Positions 31,528 to 42,809 of a stretch of 49,614 bases of DNA are shown here, piece by piece. The notes below the pieces were generated by a model. The model searched no databases. It was not told the DNA's origin and was given only the letters and a program-made list of their open reading frames with translations. The first letter of the stretch is position 1; each line of letters begins with the position of its first letter. Source of the stretch: Diphasiastrum complanatum (taxonomy: Eukaryota; Streptophyta; Lycopodiopsida; Lycopodiales; Lycopodiaceae); assembly GCA_029204225.1 (NCBI GenBank), contig CM055100.1, positions 7,030,933-7,080,546 on the forward strand. Direction: 5' to 3'. The translations under genes were made by a program, and so were the position numbers.

Positions 31528-32488
31528 GACTGAAGCTCTTTAAAGCCTTTATTCATAATCCAAGGTAAAGTACAGCTGAAAAGTAAAATACAGTACTAGA
31601 AAGCACCAAAAAGCATAACCACTTTTAAGACTGTCATGTGCCAAATCCAAAACTAATAGCAATAGCAATGAAGTAAAGCTAGAAGCTAGAAGATAACAAG
31701 ACATTCATGATAGCATATAAATAGAAATCTAGAAACAATGAGATCACAATGAAATTGCATTAGCAATGAAAGAAAGAGTACAATCAATAAAAATGGAGCA
31801 TTGATTCATGTGGATAGGGCACATGAGATCTAGCAATGGAGATTTCTATGGCTTGCATTCACAAGGAAGCTAGAAGCTCTCACTTGCAAATGAGCCAAAA
31901 GATTCACAAATTGATGTCTCTTGCCTAGTTATAGACAATGCTCTCACTTAACTAGACTTAACTATCTTGAGGGATAGTTAACCCATGTTAAGTACTATTT
32001 AGGCTACATTGGGCCCTTGTTGGCCTATTATCCTTATTAATTACTTTGGAGGGCCTAAAGAGAAAACCGGCTTGTTCTTAAGGCTAATAGCTCCTTTTGG
32101 GCCTACAAAGCTTACAATGGATAATATATTGCCTTGAAAAGCACTGATGTACTAAAAGTACATGACACTCACCTTACTTAAATATTTTTGTTTTAAAAAA
32201 ATGAAGACGCTTGTCTGATCAGTTTGATCGCCTTGGTTAAGTAGTCATGATTGAGGATGTGTCGTTAAAAAACAATTATTGCCTCTTTACAAATCCAAAG
32301 TTGTCGAATTGAAGTCGTTTTGTTGGCTTCAGACTGTAATTCTTGTTCCCATGGAGGAAAATTGATGGTCGAATAAGAGTTTGATGAAGCACCATATTGC
32401 TTGTTGGCAACCAATCTGTATGGAATGGACAGAGTGCATCACCGCAATATCCTCTTTTGTCTCCTCGACATCATAACAAATTGGATGC
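31528..32488. other. Featureless stretch between minus-strand ORFs
   Basis: AT-rich, with short direct repeats such as AGCAATAGCAATGAAG and CTAGAAGCTAGAAG near 31650-31700. No gene, LTR border or RNA gene could be assigned. Confidence 0.5.
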
Positions 32489-33281
32489 TTATCCAATTCC
32501 CTTGGATTCTTGGTTTTGTGTTGCATCTGGCTCTTTTACCGTAGACAATCCATGTTGTTTAACCAACTTGATGAAGAACATTATAATTCTTCCATGAGCA
32601 ATGGTGAATGCTCTATACGAAGTAGTCGGCATAAATATTGAAATTCGGTCGTATGGTGAAACGTAATTCTGGGCATACTGTTGACCGAAATATATTTTTT
32701 CAAATTTCGTCAATACCTCATTCATAGTTGGTTGTGAATATTTGACTTGATTGACCTCAAAAATGGACTCTTGTCTTGAAATATAAAATTTGCAGTTGCC
32801 CATATAAATCGTTGAAGCATCAATCCTAATTAGTGAAAATACATTCCAAAGTTGAACCAAGGATTTGATGGTTCGATTTTTCCAAATAACCATTGACGAA
32901 CAATCATTGTTGACATTACTCAATTGAAGATTGATCACATTAGAGTCCATTGAGCAATGTAAACCTCTCCAAAGAAACTGATATAGATTGCTGACATGTT
33001 TTAAAATCAGCTTTCTATAGAGTGTTGGCTGACTGAGAGAATGTTCCAAATCATTATTAACATCCATACTTTCTGAATATGCACGTGAATTAAAATTTGG
33101 CTTTTGAGTTTCGGAGAATCCATAGGAAACGGGTTCTCCAACTAAGTCACTTGAAGATCTTGTAAAATGGATCTATGAGGCATTGAACAGTAATCCAAGG
33201 TATTGATACAAGTTGGATTTATTTGGAATAATAAAATATCTTCATTGTGGACAATATCCTTGTTGAATACCTCATACTCCA
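32489..33281 (-). pseudogene. Unrecognised minus-strand ORF downstream of gag-like ORFs
   Basis: A 192-codon frame (33067-32489) with sequence such as NVINLQLSNVNNDCSSMVIW, VLTKFEKIYFGQQYAQNYVS and TTSYRAFTIAHGRIIMFFIK. The stretch back to 33281 is open in shifted frames (MEYEVFNKDIVHNEDILLFQ) and joins the acidic ORF upstream. I recognise no domain. Its position after a gag-like ORF suggests a degenerate retroelement polyprotein. Confidence 0.4.
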
Positions 33282-34112
33282 TTAGATTGTGTCAAAAATA
33301 AAAATATTCTCAAAAGTTCCCATATCAATTTGACATTGTTCGTAGATCGTATCCTTATAATAACCACTCAACTCCAAATCATGGGATGTCGGTGTCATAT
33401 AGTCCTCAATCTGAAAGTTTGGTGAATGCCTTGATCGACTTTCTTTGAGCATAACAATATTCCCAATCTGACGATCCATAGTTGCTTGTTCATTGACCAT
33501 ATTAAGGCATTGATGTAGGTCAAGTTCCGGACTTTGATGGTCGAAGTGATACTCGAAAGGATGTTCAATTATCTTCACATCCTGATCTGAATCTTGACTT
33601 TCATCTAAATCCTGATTTTCACCATCTGTTGTTGCAACTTGATCCGAATCTTGAATTGGACTTTTGTTGCCTGCAACTGTATCTGGATCTGGGACTTGAC
33701 TTTTGTCGTCACTTTGCTCATCTGACTCATTATCATCGTTTCGCTCATCTGCTTCATCATTATCACTTTGTTCATTTTCATTTTCAAATTTTTTTTCACT
33801 TTCTTGTATCTTTTTTGGTTGTCGATCCATTGATGTTTTAGTGTATACATTCACTTTTTGAATCCGCATCTTCATCTCCTCAAACCATCTGGATTGTTCT
33901 TCTTTCCTTTCAGCTTCCAACTTAAGCCTTTGTTCTTGTTGCTTGTACTTTAAAACATATTCCATAGTTTCCCTTAATCGGAACCCAGGCTGGAGAGAAG
34001 TAGTTTTTGTAGATAGTTTTCTACAATGCTCCGATATTGAGGTTGTAAGCCATATATATAACATTGTAGAAGATATACTTCTCCATAATCGAATACCTAT
34101 TGTACTCAGCAA
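33282..34112 (-). CDS. Acidic, coiled-coil-containing ORF of a gag-like cluster
   Basis: A 276-codon frame. Residues about 45-100 form a charged helical segment (RETMEYVLKYKQQEQRLKLE, AERKEEQSRWFEEMKMRIQK). It is followed by about 80 residues dominated by Asp, Glu, Asn, Ser and Gln (e.g. NENEQSDNDEADERNDDNES), then a His/Asp-rich tail (HPFEYHFDHQSPELDLHQCL). The first 40 codons overlap the preceding gag-like ORF in another frame, so the true coding part probably starts near 33990 and was joined to that ORF by a frameshift. Function unknown. Confidence 0.45.
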   Translation of the reverse strand: MLSTIGIRLWRSISSTMLYIWLTTSISEHCRKLSTKTTSLQPGFRLRETMEYVLKYKQQEQRLKLEAERKEEQSRWFEEMKMRIQKVNVYTKTSMDRQPKKIQESEKKFENENEQSDNDEADERNDDNESDEQSDDKSQVPDPDTVAGNKSPIQDSDQVATTDGENQDLDESQDSDQDVKIIEHPFEYHFDHQSPELDLHQCLNMVNEQATMDRQIGNIVMLKESRSRHSPNFQIEDYMTPTSHDLELSGYYKDTIYEQCQIDMGTFENIFIFDTI

Positions 34113-34764
34113 CTATAGTTGTCTGGTCCAAAGAACACCATTGGATGAAGTCAGATTGATTGAAGATCTGTCTACAAACTCTTTTGAAAGTTAACCAGTT
34201 CTTAGGAAGAAAGTCGTGAACGATGTTCCACCATGACTGAACACGCCCTTGGAAACCCGATGAAGCAAAGAAAACTATATCACTGTCACCAATACCTCCA
34301 CTATAGTAGAAGTTATAATCCAAATCCTCTAGCCAATTGTCTACATTAATGGAGTGGATGCTTCCATCAAATGTAGGACTAACGTATTCAGACAGTTGTT
34401 GGTTGTAATAATAAGGCTTCCGTTGAGCGGTGACTTTCCACCATTCATTGATATGGTTTGTAGATAAGTGCTCCAGAGCAAGTGCACGATCCATCATATT
34501 GCGCGACTCCATAAAACTAGCGGCATAAATGGATTTGGAAAGAGTTGGTTGAAGCACATTCTTTATAGGTGTTTGAAGGAAACCCACATAGTAGTTCAAA
34601 CATTTTCTATACTCAAATTTTGTCTTCTGAACCAATGCCAAGAATTGCTGATTAAATTGTTGTACATAACCAGTTTGTTTGAAAGATTCGAATGATTTCT
34701 CATAAAACCTGGTAATACTATTAATGAAAGCAATTTTGAATTGACTCCAAAGCTTTGTGCTCAA
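34021..34764 (-). pseudogene. Gag-like ORF with two partial capsid modules in reversed order
   Basis: A 247-codon minus-strand frame. Residues about 4-95 look like the second half of a retroelement capsid (LWSQFKIAFINSITRFYEKS, GYVQQFNQQFLALVQ, YYVGFLQTPIKNVLQ). Residues about 125-215 look like the first half (PTFDGSIHSINVDNWLEDLD, FFASSGFQGRVQSWWNIVHD, FLPKNWLTFKRVCRQIF). The normal order is thus inverted, as if two gag copies had been joined head to tail and trimmed. No zinc knuckle or pol follows. Family unassigned; gag identity is inferred from pattern. Confidence 0.5.
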
Positions 34765-35264
34765 ATGTGCTCGATGCTCGAACTTGTCCTTTTACAAGTT
34801 GGTAAAATTGCTCTTCTCCACCCACTTAAAAATTCTGAATCCTCGAAGAATAAAGTGGCTGTGAATGGAAAGTGTAACAAATTAAAATGAAGTAGCCGTT
34901 GTGTTCAATTTGTCACTACGAGCAATTTTGCTTTTTACAGTGTCGACTTCCGAACTCAAACAGAAAAGATATGAAGATTTGAAAATTACTAATGGATACA
35001 CAAAAAGACTGACTCAAAAAAAGGGGTCTTGAAAAAAAAATTGAAAAGTAATAATTACACAATTTTAATAACTTAGCAGTGTCAGGCTCATCTTTCTGGT
35101 CACTTTTCATTTTTACAACACTGGGATCTTAGCCTAAACAAGGAAGTTATGGGCGCTCAAAGAATGAGAAGGAAAAATGAGTTGCATTCAACTTAGAAAG
35201 GGGGTATTTAAAAAAAAATTACAAATTGAATTCAATAAAACGATGAACTCCTTGAAATGTTTTT
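34765..35264. other. AT-rich spacer
   Basis: Spacer between a minus-strand gag-like ORF and a plus-strand ORF fragment. I see no LTR, PBS or promoter that can be defended. Confidence 0.45.
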
Positions 35265-35800
35265 GTGCTCAAATTTTTTTTTGGAGGAATCGTAGGAAAT
35301 TACAAAATTTATAGCAAACCTATTGACCTTTGGATTCTGATGACTCATTTGACAGAAAAAGAAATACAAGTCTGCAAATTGGCCGCTTTGCACAAAAATC
35401 CTTCACTCGAGACCCCTGTTTCTTTTGATACCATTATCCGCATGAACAAATTTGAACCCTTTCGTTGCCCCTCTGAGCAAGTTCTGGCCAGGACCAGAGG
35501 ACACTTTGAGACTAGCTTCAATAGAATGACCTACACCAAGCCATAATTTGGAACTGGAAAAGACCGTTTTTCAAATGTAGATGTGGTGAAAAGTGTAAAA
35601 ATAGTTCTTCCATCATTTGGTTTGATCGTGCTATCTGGTTCATTATGAATAACCTTGCCAAGTTTTTTCTTGGTGCTTCCCTCCAAAATCAGATAAACGT
35701 CTTTTTCATGTGGCTAAATAAACCTGCTAGGGACGACGTAAAATCTCATATTACTTTTCTCTTTATCCCCCAATACATGACTGATGCCTCTATTGGATGA
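35265..35800 (+). pseudogene. Unrecognised broken ORF with a Cys cluster
   Basis: Frame 1 (35265-35546) reads MTHLTEKEIQVCKLAALHKN, SFDTIIRMNKFEPFRCPSEQ. After a frameshift near 35546 a second frame stays open to a TGA at about 35799: IIWNWKRPFFKCRCGEKCKN, WFDRAIWFIMNNLAKFFLG, FFMWLNKPARDDVKSHITFL. Joined in concept, this is about 175 residues with a compact Cys cluster (C-x-C-x3-C) and an aromatic-rich second half. I know no matching family; it could be a pseudogene or a retroelement accessory ORF. Confidence 0.4.
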
Positions 35801-35902
35801 AGGGGGTAAAAAGGATGAGTAGGAGTAAGATTAAACTCCAACAAGAGAGAGGGGGGTGGGGAGTGTTTGGCAGGGAGGTAGAAAGCCTAGGCGAGCTTAA
35901 GC

Positions 35903-35904
<2 letters not shown>

Positions 35905-35950
<46 letters not shown>
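35905..35950. repeat. (AC)23 microsatellite
   Basis: Forty-six bases of uninterrupted AC. Confidence 0.97.
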
Positions 35951-35952
<2 letters not shown>

Positions 35953-36119
35953 ATACATTTAATCAAATATATACAAATGTATAAAGACGTTGAGCTATGT
36001 ATATAGATGGTTTTTCTTTTATGAGTTTATTTTCATTTGTTGCTTATTATTTTAACTTAAGAATTAGGGTGTTTGAACTTTTTGCAAGTTGGATGAGGAG
36101 TTGAATGAGGAGTTGATAG

Positions 36120-36440
36120 ATTGAGGTGTGAATACTGAAATGTGAGTATTCTAAATACTGAAACGTGAATAATTTGAATATTGATTGTGAAACTCTGAAT
36201 ACTGGTCGTGAAGCTCCGCACATTGATCATGATGCTCTGAATATTCTGAATACTGATCGTGGTACTCTAAATACCGATTATGAAATTCTAAATGCTGACC
36301 ATCATGCTCTAATGATTGTAAATGTTCATTGTCAATCCTCTGAATGTTGATTATGAATATTTTGAAAATTCATTATGAATATTCTAAATATTTATCGCGA
36401 ATATTTTGAATTATGTTTTCGAATATTCTAAATAACAATT
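36120..36440. repeat. 21/22-bp minisatellite
   Basis: The core consists of six 21-bp units at 36177-36239 and 36249-36311, interrupted by a 9-bp partial unit at 36240-36248. The consensus is close to AATACTGATYRTGAAACTCTG. More diverged 21-23-bp units continue on both sides (36128-36176 and 36340-36440, consensus AATATTNATTATGAATATTTTG). The plus strand stays open over the core and encodes a 7-residue repeat of the type LNTDxEx, but this is a by-product of the 21-bp period. Confidence 0.85.
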
Positions 36441-37440
36441 ATGAATGTGCTCATTTATGAAAAAAGGTTATTAAATCATAAGTGTTTTCAAATAATGAGA
36501 ATTATTATTGTAAGCTGCCTTTGTAAATACTAAATTGCAAAATTGTGGGTAGTCAATCATATAACTTTTATAGATTGTGAAACTATGAATATTGAATCGT
36601 GACATTTTTTAATAGTACAATTGTGAATAATGAATAACAACTATTCTAAATAATTGACTTATGAATATTAAATCGTAAATAAATTACATCAAATTATGAA
36701 ATTATAATACTACAAATATTTAACAATAATTTGTTATTACTTTTATGAAAAATGATTGCAATATTGTAAATTTACTAATTAAAAATAATGTATAATTTCT
36801 TGAGTATTGATTGTGAAGTTGTGACATGAATCATGATATAAAAACAATTATTATTATTGTCAAATGGAGACTATAGTTGTTGAAAATCTAAAACCATTAA
36901 TATTAAATAGTCAATAATGAAAATTATAGATGTCGTTTGTAAGTCATGATTGGCATTATTCAAATCAGGTAATGGAGACCTTGTGATTATTTTGCCTTTT
37001 TTTTTAGCATCTCAAAAAGCAGAATATTCACGTCTTTTTTGCCAAATGCTTGTGCTGCGCTTTCCTCTCCTCAGCCTTCGTTTTCAACCCATCGTGTCAG
37101 GCTACCACCTTACAGCTGCCACATGACATCTCTATAGAGTGGTCAATCAAAGTCAAAGTGCTCATTACGTTTCAAAAAACACGTGGAAAAAAGTTAAAGG
37201 TACCCATTACGCAATGGAAGGCACCGAGCAGAGGACATTATGCCCAGTTCAATTTTTCAAAAAAATTTAGGCTCTGGGAATTGAAAATCCGAACTAGGTA
37301 GAATGTCCTCTAATGACAACTTCCATAATACAAAATAATTAACGTTGAGTACTAAAATCATGGAAATTTAAATTGTTAAGAAAACATTTCAATTATTACA
37401 CAACATTGTAAAATAAGTAATAAATATTATTCATCCATTC
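36441..37440. other. AT-rich flank upstream of the RING gene
   Basis: About 700 bp of very AT-rich sequence, then more mixed sequence from about 37000. The proximal promoter of the RING gene should lie in its last few hundred bases, but no TATA box or other element can be singled out with confidence. Confidence 0.45.
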
Positions 37441-38151
37441 TGATCTAAACCCTAATGGCAAGGCCTTACAACTTTCTTGTTTTAAAGACAAGCCCAAATT
37501 TTAGGTCAGAAATCTCTCTCTCTCTCTTGTCGCTGCTGCTGCTGCTGCCATAGCGCGATGGCGATGGAGGATCAAACCCTTGGATCGTGAAGCGCAACCC
37601 TTTTCGATTCGTATCTATCTCTAAGATCCATGCTGAGCTACTGCGCTTCACGTCATCTTGTTTGGAATCAATCTTCAATACTATCAACAAAAGTACGTTG
37701 CTCTTCTCTGGTTTTAGATGCCAATATGAAGTCTAGTTTTGCTAGGGTTTTGTCGTCTATAATAAGTTCAGGAAGCTCTGGGGCGCTAGAAATGCAGGCA
37801 GACATCCGGATATGTTGAGTTCGCATCAGAAGCTTTCCGATGATTGAGATTGAGATTAAAAGTTATGCTATTGTAGCAGAAATTGGATAAACTCATATGG
37901 AAAGTTTGTTATTTATGTTTTGGAAGCTTGACGGGGGAAATGCAGAAATGCAGTTCTATACGACCGTGGCTGATGCGGTGCAGGACTTATTGTAGCATTA
38001 GTCCATCTGCTCTTGCTAGATTTAGGATTTATGTTCTGCATTTTCAGGGTTTAGATACAGCTGCAGGAATAAGATTTCCAGTATTGACATAAAGTGTTTA
38101 TGATCAAACAAGCCGGAATAGCACCTTCCTTTGAGGTTTAAAAGAATCAAA
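37441..38151 (+). promoter_or_regulatory. Probable promoter/5' UTR of the RING gene with a 5'-UTR intron
   Basis: The sequence contains a CT-rich stretch (37505-37530) and five GCT units (37532-37549), common in plant 5' UTRs. A good donor AAA|GTACGT at about 37692 and acceptors TTTTCAG (about 38047) or GCTGCAG (about 38063) suggest a 5'-UTR intron of roughly 360 bp. Several short upstream ATGs precede the start at 38152. This is inference from composition and splice signals. Confidence 0.45.
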
Positions 38152-41008
38152 ATGTCGGACAAGCTTATTTGCAACTGTGAGCTGTGTGTGAAAGATCAGT
38201 GGAGTGGTCATGAAGACCCTGAAGGACTGGAGTGCCATGTCCAGTTGGAGGGGCAGTTAGAAGAGCTTCTTGTGAAGAACTTTGAATCCATATTCAAAGA
38301 TGCAATGAGCAAAGTTGTTTGTTTCAATGGCCAGAGTGCAGAGGAAGCAAGCAGGTTTTTTCAGAAGGATGGCTGTTTTCACGGTGTGAAAGATGCGCTT
38401 TCGAAAATTGTCCATAAGACTTTGCTCCTTTTGGCAAGGAATACCGCGAACTTAAATGATGTAGGAGAGCAGGTTATAGATTTCAAAGACCTTGAGAGGT
38501 CTGTTCTTGAAGAGATGATAAGTGCTCTTAAAGATGCACACCCTATGGTGAGGGAAGGTGATGCTACTTGTTATTTACCCACAAATGACATGAACACGGC
38601 ATTGACCACACACCAATTGCAAAGTTTCTCCATTGCTTCATCAGGGGAGAATGAAATTGATTTTCCGCCCCCTGCTGGTTCATGTCAACGTTCAATCGAA
38701 AATTTAGCACAGCTGGCAGATGAATGTGCAGGTGTCTCCAGTGATTCATCGAATTTGCACTCAGCCCCACTGCCAGTTCTAGAGCATGAATTTCTCTTTT
38801 CAAGGTGTGGATTTATGGGCTGTGTCTGTCCTGGTTCAGAATTTCCATTTTCTCAAAACAAAGTGCAAGAGCCAAACCTCCCTACAGGTGCGAAGGTTGA
38901 TAACCAGAACCATGAACAATTTCCAACTTCATTTACACCTTGTTCTGTTGCCTTGGCCACTGGAATCGCAGAACTTCCAGCTTCTCAATTTTCGGATTAC
39001 AATACCGAAGGCGTCGCCCTTTGCATAGGCCTGCCCTTTTCGAAGGTTGCAACACCCTTTTTGCCGTCAAAGGTCTCAGCTAAAAATGCCCACTGTGCTC
39101 TTATCTCACGGGTCAGAGGCCGACTCTTAGAAACACCATCTGAGAGATCTGCCACAGTTCAAACAGGAATCTCTATGCTGCAGGGGTCATTGCAAAACGA
39201 AACTGCATTTCTTTCATTAAGATCTGGATCTGAACTAGACTGCAATAAGGACTGCAATCAGGAGAGCCAGACCAGGTCATCTCTTTGGAAAAACCAGCTT
39301 GATTCAGACTGTTTGCAAAATGAAAACCATATGCAGAACGCAATCAAGAATTGTTCATCTGTTACTTGCCCCAAAAATTTGCATTGTCGGAATGCTGGGT
39401 GCATTGATGAAGGTAGTTTAATTGCTGCTGGAAGAGAACTCTCCTTAACTTTGGCTTCAGGAATTGAGATGCCCAAGAATCAATTTCTAGATCAAATAAG
39501 TGATGAGCATAACCAAGTTGCAGATGAGGTTGGTAGCAATAACCTGTATTGCTTGGAAGAGCACAGTGTATCATTGGATAGGAAGGGGCATTTACTTGAG
39601 GATTTGCAACAACGAATCAGGGAACTTGAAGTGGAGGTTCAAGAGCAAACACAATGGGCTCAGGAGAAAGTTCTACAGGCCGCATCAAAATTGAGCAAAG
39701 ATTATAGTGAATTGAGGGCACTGAGGATGGAGCGAGAAGAAGCTTCTTGTTTGAAAAAGGAAATACAGGTTCTAGAAGAGAGCTCCAAGAAAAAAGCCTC
39801 AGAGTTGGAGGTAGCTTTACGCAAGACAATTGGTCAAGCAGAGTGTAGATCTGCAGCTATGCGTAGACTAGAATTGGAGAATGCTGAAATGCGTGCAGAA
39901 ATGGAGGCTGCAAAGCTTAATGCTGCTGAATCAGAAGCATCTAATAATGTTGTTATGAAGAGAGAAAAAAAGGCTTCAAAAAAAGAAAAAATATGGGAGA
40001 GACAGCGAGCAAAGTTACATGAGGAACTTGCAAGGGAGAAACGGAAAGTATCTGATTTGCAGAGCCAGCTGTTGCAGATCAAGGAACAAAAGCATCAAGC
40101 AGAGGTCTGTTTGTTGAATTCATATGCATTTTTTTGCCTTCTCCTTATTCATTTTAGCAACATTGTGCCATGATGTTAGGGCTGCATTCTTGAAAATAAC
40201 TTATGTTCAATGAAAGGAAGCCGTCTACCACTTTTAAGTTTGAAGCTTCCCTCAGGGACCGTATGCTAAAACATTCCTACTTGTCATGATCTCCCAATAA
40301 GAAATTCATGATAAAAAGCAAGATGAAAAGATTAGGAGTAGGTGGATTTCACGAAACTAGAAATGACCTGTCGATGAAAGCTTTCATGCTTGTATAAAGC
40401 TTTAAAATTTGTTTAAGACAGTAGACTGCATGGGTGGATCCCATAAAGTCAGAAACATATATGTTTCAGTGTTATCCAACACTTACCAACCATGCATTTG
40501 GTTCTTCTAGGTGAGGTTGAGGCAGGAAGTCAAGGTCAGAGAGAGCATTATGAATCTTGCAGTGTCAGAGACGAAAGCAAAGGAACAGATTGAAGCTACT
40601 ATAAAAAGAAAAGAAGCTTCTCTTAGACAGAAGGCTGAGGCAGATGAGCTGAAACATCAAGATGATATTCGACGGTTGGAACATGAAATATCACACCTAT
40701 CGGCTGCAAAAATTGTACCTTTGTACCATCTACCGACTGATATAGACTCTGGAACATCTCCACTCAATAATTCTCTTGCGCTTGAAGAATCCGCAGACAG
40801 ACAGAGTCCATCCACAGAAGACATCCTAAGAGAGAGAGACTGTGTGATGTGCATGTCGGAGGACAGATCAATTGTCTTTTTACCATGTGCACATCAGATC
40901 ATATGTGTCAAGTGTAATGTGCTGCATGAGAGGCAGAGCATGAAAGATTGCCCATCATGTCGGACACCCATTCAGCAACGAATCAAGGTGTATGGTGTCA
41001 ATATCTAA
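38152..41008 (+). CDS. MIP1/RF298/RF4-type RING-HC E3 ubiquitin ligase
   Basis: Probable E3 ubiquitin ligase that transfers ubiquitin from an E2 to unknown substrates. Two coding exons, 38152-40104 and 40511-41008, phase-0 GT-AG intron, 816 residues. The start is ATG 38152 (AAAATGTC context). Residues about 28-145 hold the conserved N-terminal region of the plant RF298/RF4/MND1-interacting family (GQLEELLVKNFESIFKDAMS, FHGVKDALSKIVHKTLLLLA, LERSVLEEMISALKDAHPMV). A Ser-rich, weakly conserved middle follows. A long coiled coil spans about 483-720, crossing the intron. The C-terminal C3HC4 RING (from Cys762) has CVMCMSEDRSIVFLPCAHQ, IICVKC and DCPSCRTPIQ: all eight metal ligands are present. 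The domain order and the RING at the extreme C-terminus fit the family well; the long middle region is lineage-specific. The biological target is not deducible. Confidence 0.93.
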
Positions 41009-41495
41009 GCCGAACATTATACTGCAAATCATTCCCATTAGAGCCAAGTTTCTCATCTGATCAGCATATTGTTTTCTCCAAAATTTTGGTTTACGATTAG
41101 TTCTCTCTATGGGAGATGTCAGTTCTCTGGTATTGAGCTCTGCATTGGATGCAATATTGTTTTATTAGAGTAAGGAACTTCACGAAGGTCCTGAAGAGAA
41201 AAGCTAGGTAAGTGATCGTGCTTCCCTCAAACTTTTTAGTACTGTCAGTTTGTGGTATATGAAACATAAAGGCTGTCACGTGAGGCTTGTAATCTCTTGT
41301 TGGAAGCGGTGGCTTACTCATTAACATGCCTTAGTCAGGCATACCAAGCTTGGAATTAATTGGTCAATCTTTCTACTGGTAAGATTGCTGTCTTAGAGGG
41401 CTCGTTTCTTTTCTTTTTCAGATTTTAATTGAAACTAGTGGCTTCTTCAGATCAAGGCTTGCTGTTCAACAAGCATTTTACATTTTTGTCGCTTT

Positions 41496-41575
41496 GTAGC
41501 AGCGTAAGAAACACATTTCGAAACAGGCCCGCTTCGAACAAATGCGTTTCTTCGTTCGAAACGTGTTTCGATGAA
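41496..41575. repeat. Cluster of GAAACGTGTTTC-like motifs
   Basis: Several diverged copies of a GAAACRYGTTTC palindrome, resembling the subterminal motifs of the TIR elements at 1648-2355 and 10347-10956. No second end was found, so this may be a solo element end. Confidence 0.5.
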
Positions 41576-42490
41576 TCATTGGTTGCATGATGTGAATAAG
41601 AAAGATAGGAGGATTTTTTATTTTCAAATTAAAGAATGAAAACAAAACATCACGAAGTTGTTCATGGAATTTAAAAGCAGTGAGCACAACGACACTAGCC
41701 AAACGTAGAATCTCATTCTATGCACCAACAATTGAAAGTGTTGTATGCTTGAACAATTGTGGTTAATTAGTCTCTAACCTCGAGTTAGGGAGAGCCTGGT
41801 GAGGCTAGGATCTAACTGGTGACTCTATAATTTGAGTGGTAGCCCAAAATCAGCTAGAAAATCCATAATGGAAGTTTGGGAGCAGTTATACAACAAGTAC
41901 GCCATGTAGCTTTCTGTTGTGGCTATATAACAGATAGCAAGGGCATCAGGTGAGGCATTCAAATTTGTTAGGGCCGTAAGCGATGAGAGCTCTCAATGAT
42001 CATTCAGACTAGACGAGGCATCTCCTTTGTAGGATGGGCTATATTCTTATGGGATGCCATAACTACTGCCAGTGGATTGATTGGTGATCCCGTCTTGTCT
42101 CCCAAGATTGGAGCAATCCTGGACTTGTGATTTATGGTTGGGTTGTGAGTGATATGTCGAGCACTCTATGACCTCCAGTTAACTCTAGCACAGTCTAGTC
42201 AGTGGATGATTGGCGAGCTTCATCATAGTGTCAAAAGAACACGTTTGCAAGAGAAAGTTTGGGATTTGTATGGAGATCAATCCCAATATGACTGTGAAGC
42301 AGATTTTTGGCATGTCAGGAAAATGGTTAAATCACTTTTCTATCTTTAAGGTTGAGATTCCAAGTACAAGCAAGAAGCAGATTTTGGCATGGCAAGAAAC
42401 TGGTCAGTTATTTTTCTATTTGTTAGGTTCAAATTTCTTGAATTCGAATGACATTCTAAAAAGTTAGATTGATCAATGAACAAGTATTTG

Positions 42491-42518
<28 letters not shown>
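42491..42518. repeat. (AT)14 microsatellite
   Basis: Twenty-eight bases of uninterrupted AT. Confidence 0.95.
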
Positions 42519-42521
<3 letters not shown>

Positions 42522-42809
42522 ATTTGAGTGGTGGAATTTTTGATGTATAACTTTTATGGTATCAAAATATGAACAACATGCCACGATCAAGATCTAGCTA
42601 GCCTTGATGATGATTAGAATTTTCTTAGTCAGTTCTTTCATGCTGCCAACCTCATACAATATCCTATTGAATTGATGGGAATCTCCATGCTGTCAGGGTA
42701 AGGAATGAATCTTATCTTGCTTCCTATCGTGGTAGTATGAATGACGGAGTGAGGCACATCAAAATTGTTATCTCAACTACAAGTGCTACTATGACAAAGG
42801 TAGGTATAG

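Larger units (their letters stand above)
41009..42809. other. 3' flank of the RING gene and spacer
   Basis: This presumably starts with the 3' UTR. It contains a GAAACGTGTTTC motif cluster (41496-41575), an approximate 78-bp tandem duplication (about 42296-42430) and an AT microsatellite. No gene or RNA gene is recognisable. Confidence 0.5.

Noticed and set aside
36177-36311. Regular repeats as a CRISPR array
   Set aside because: There are no spacers: the 21-bp units are directly adjacent, and the locus is eukaryotic. It is a minisatellite.
41097-42467. Several short frames behind the RING gene
   Set aside because: No shared frame, motif or splice structure; part is an approximate tandem duplication at 42296-42430.
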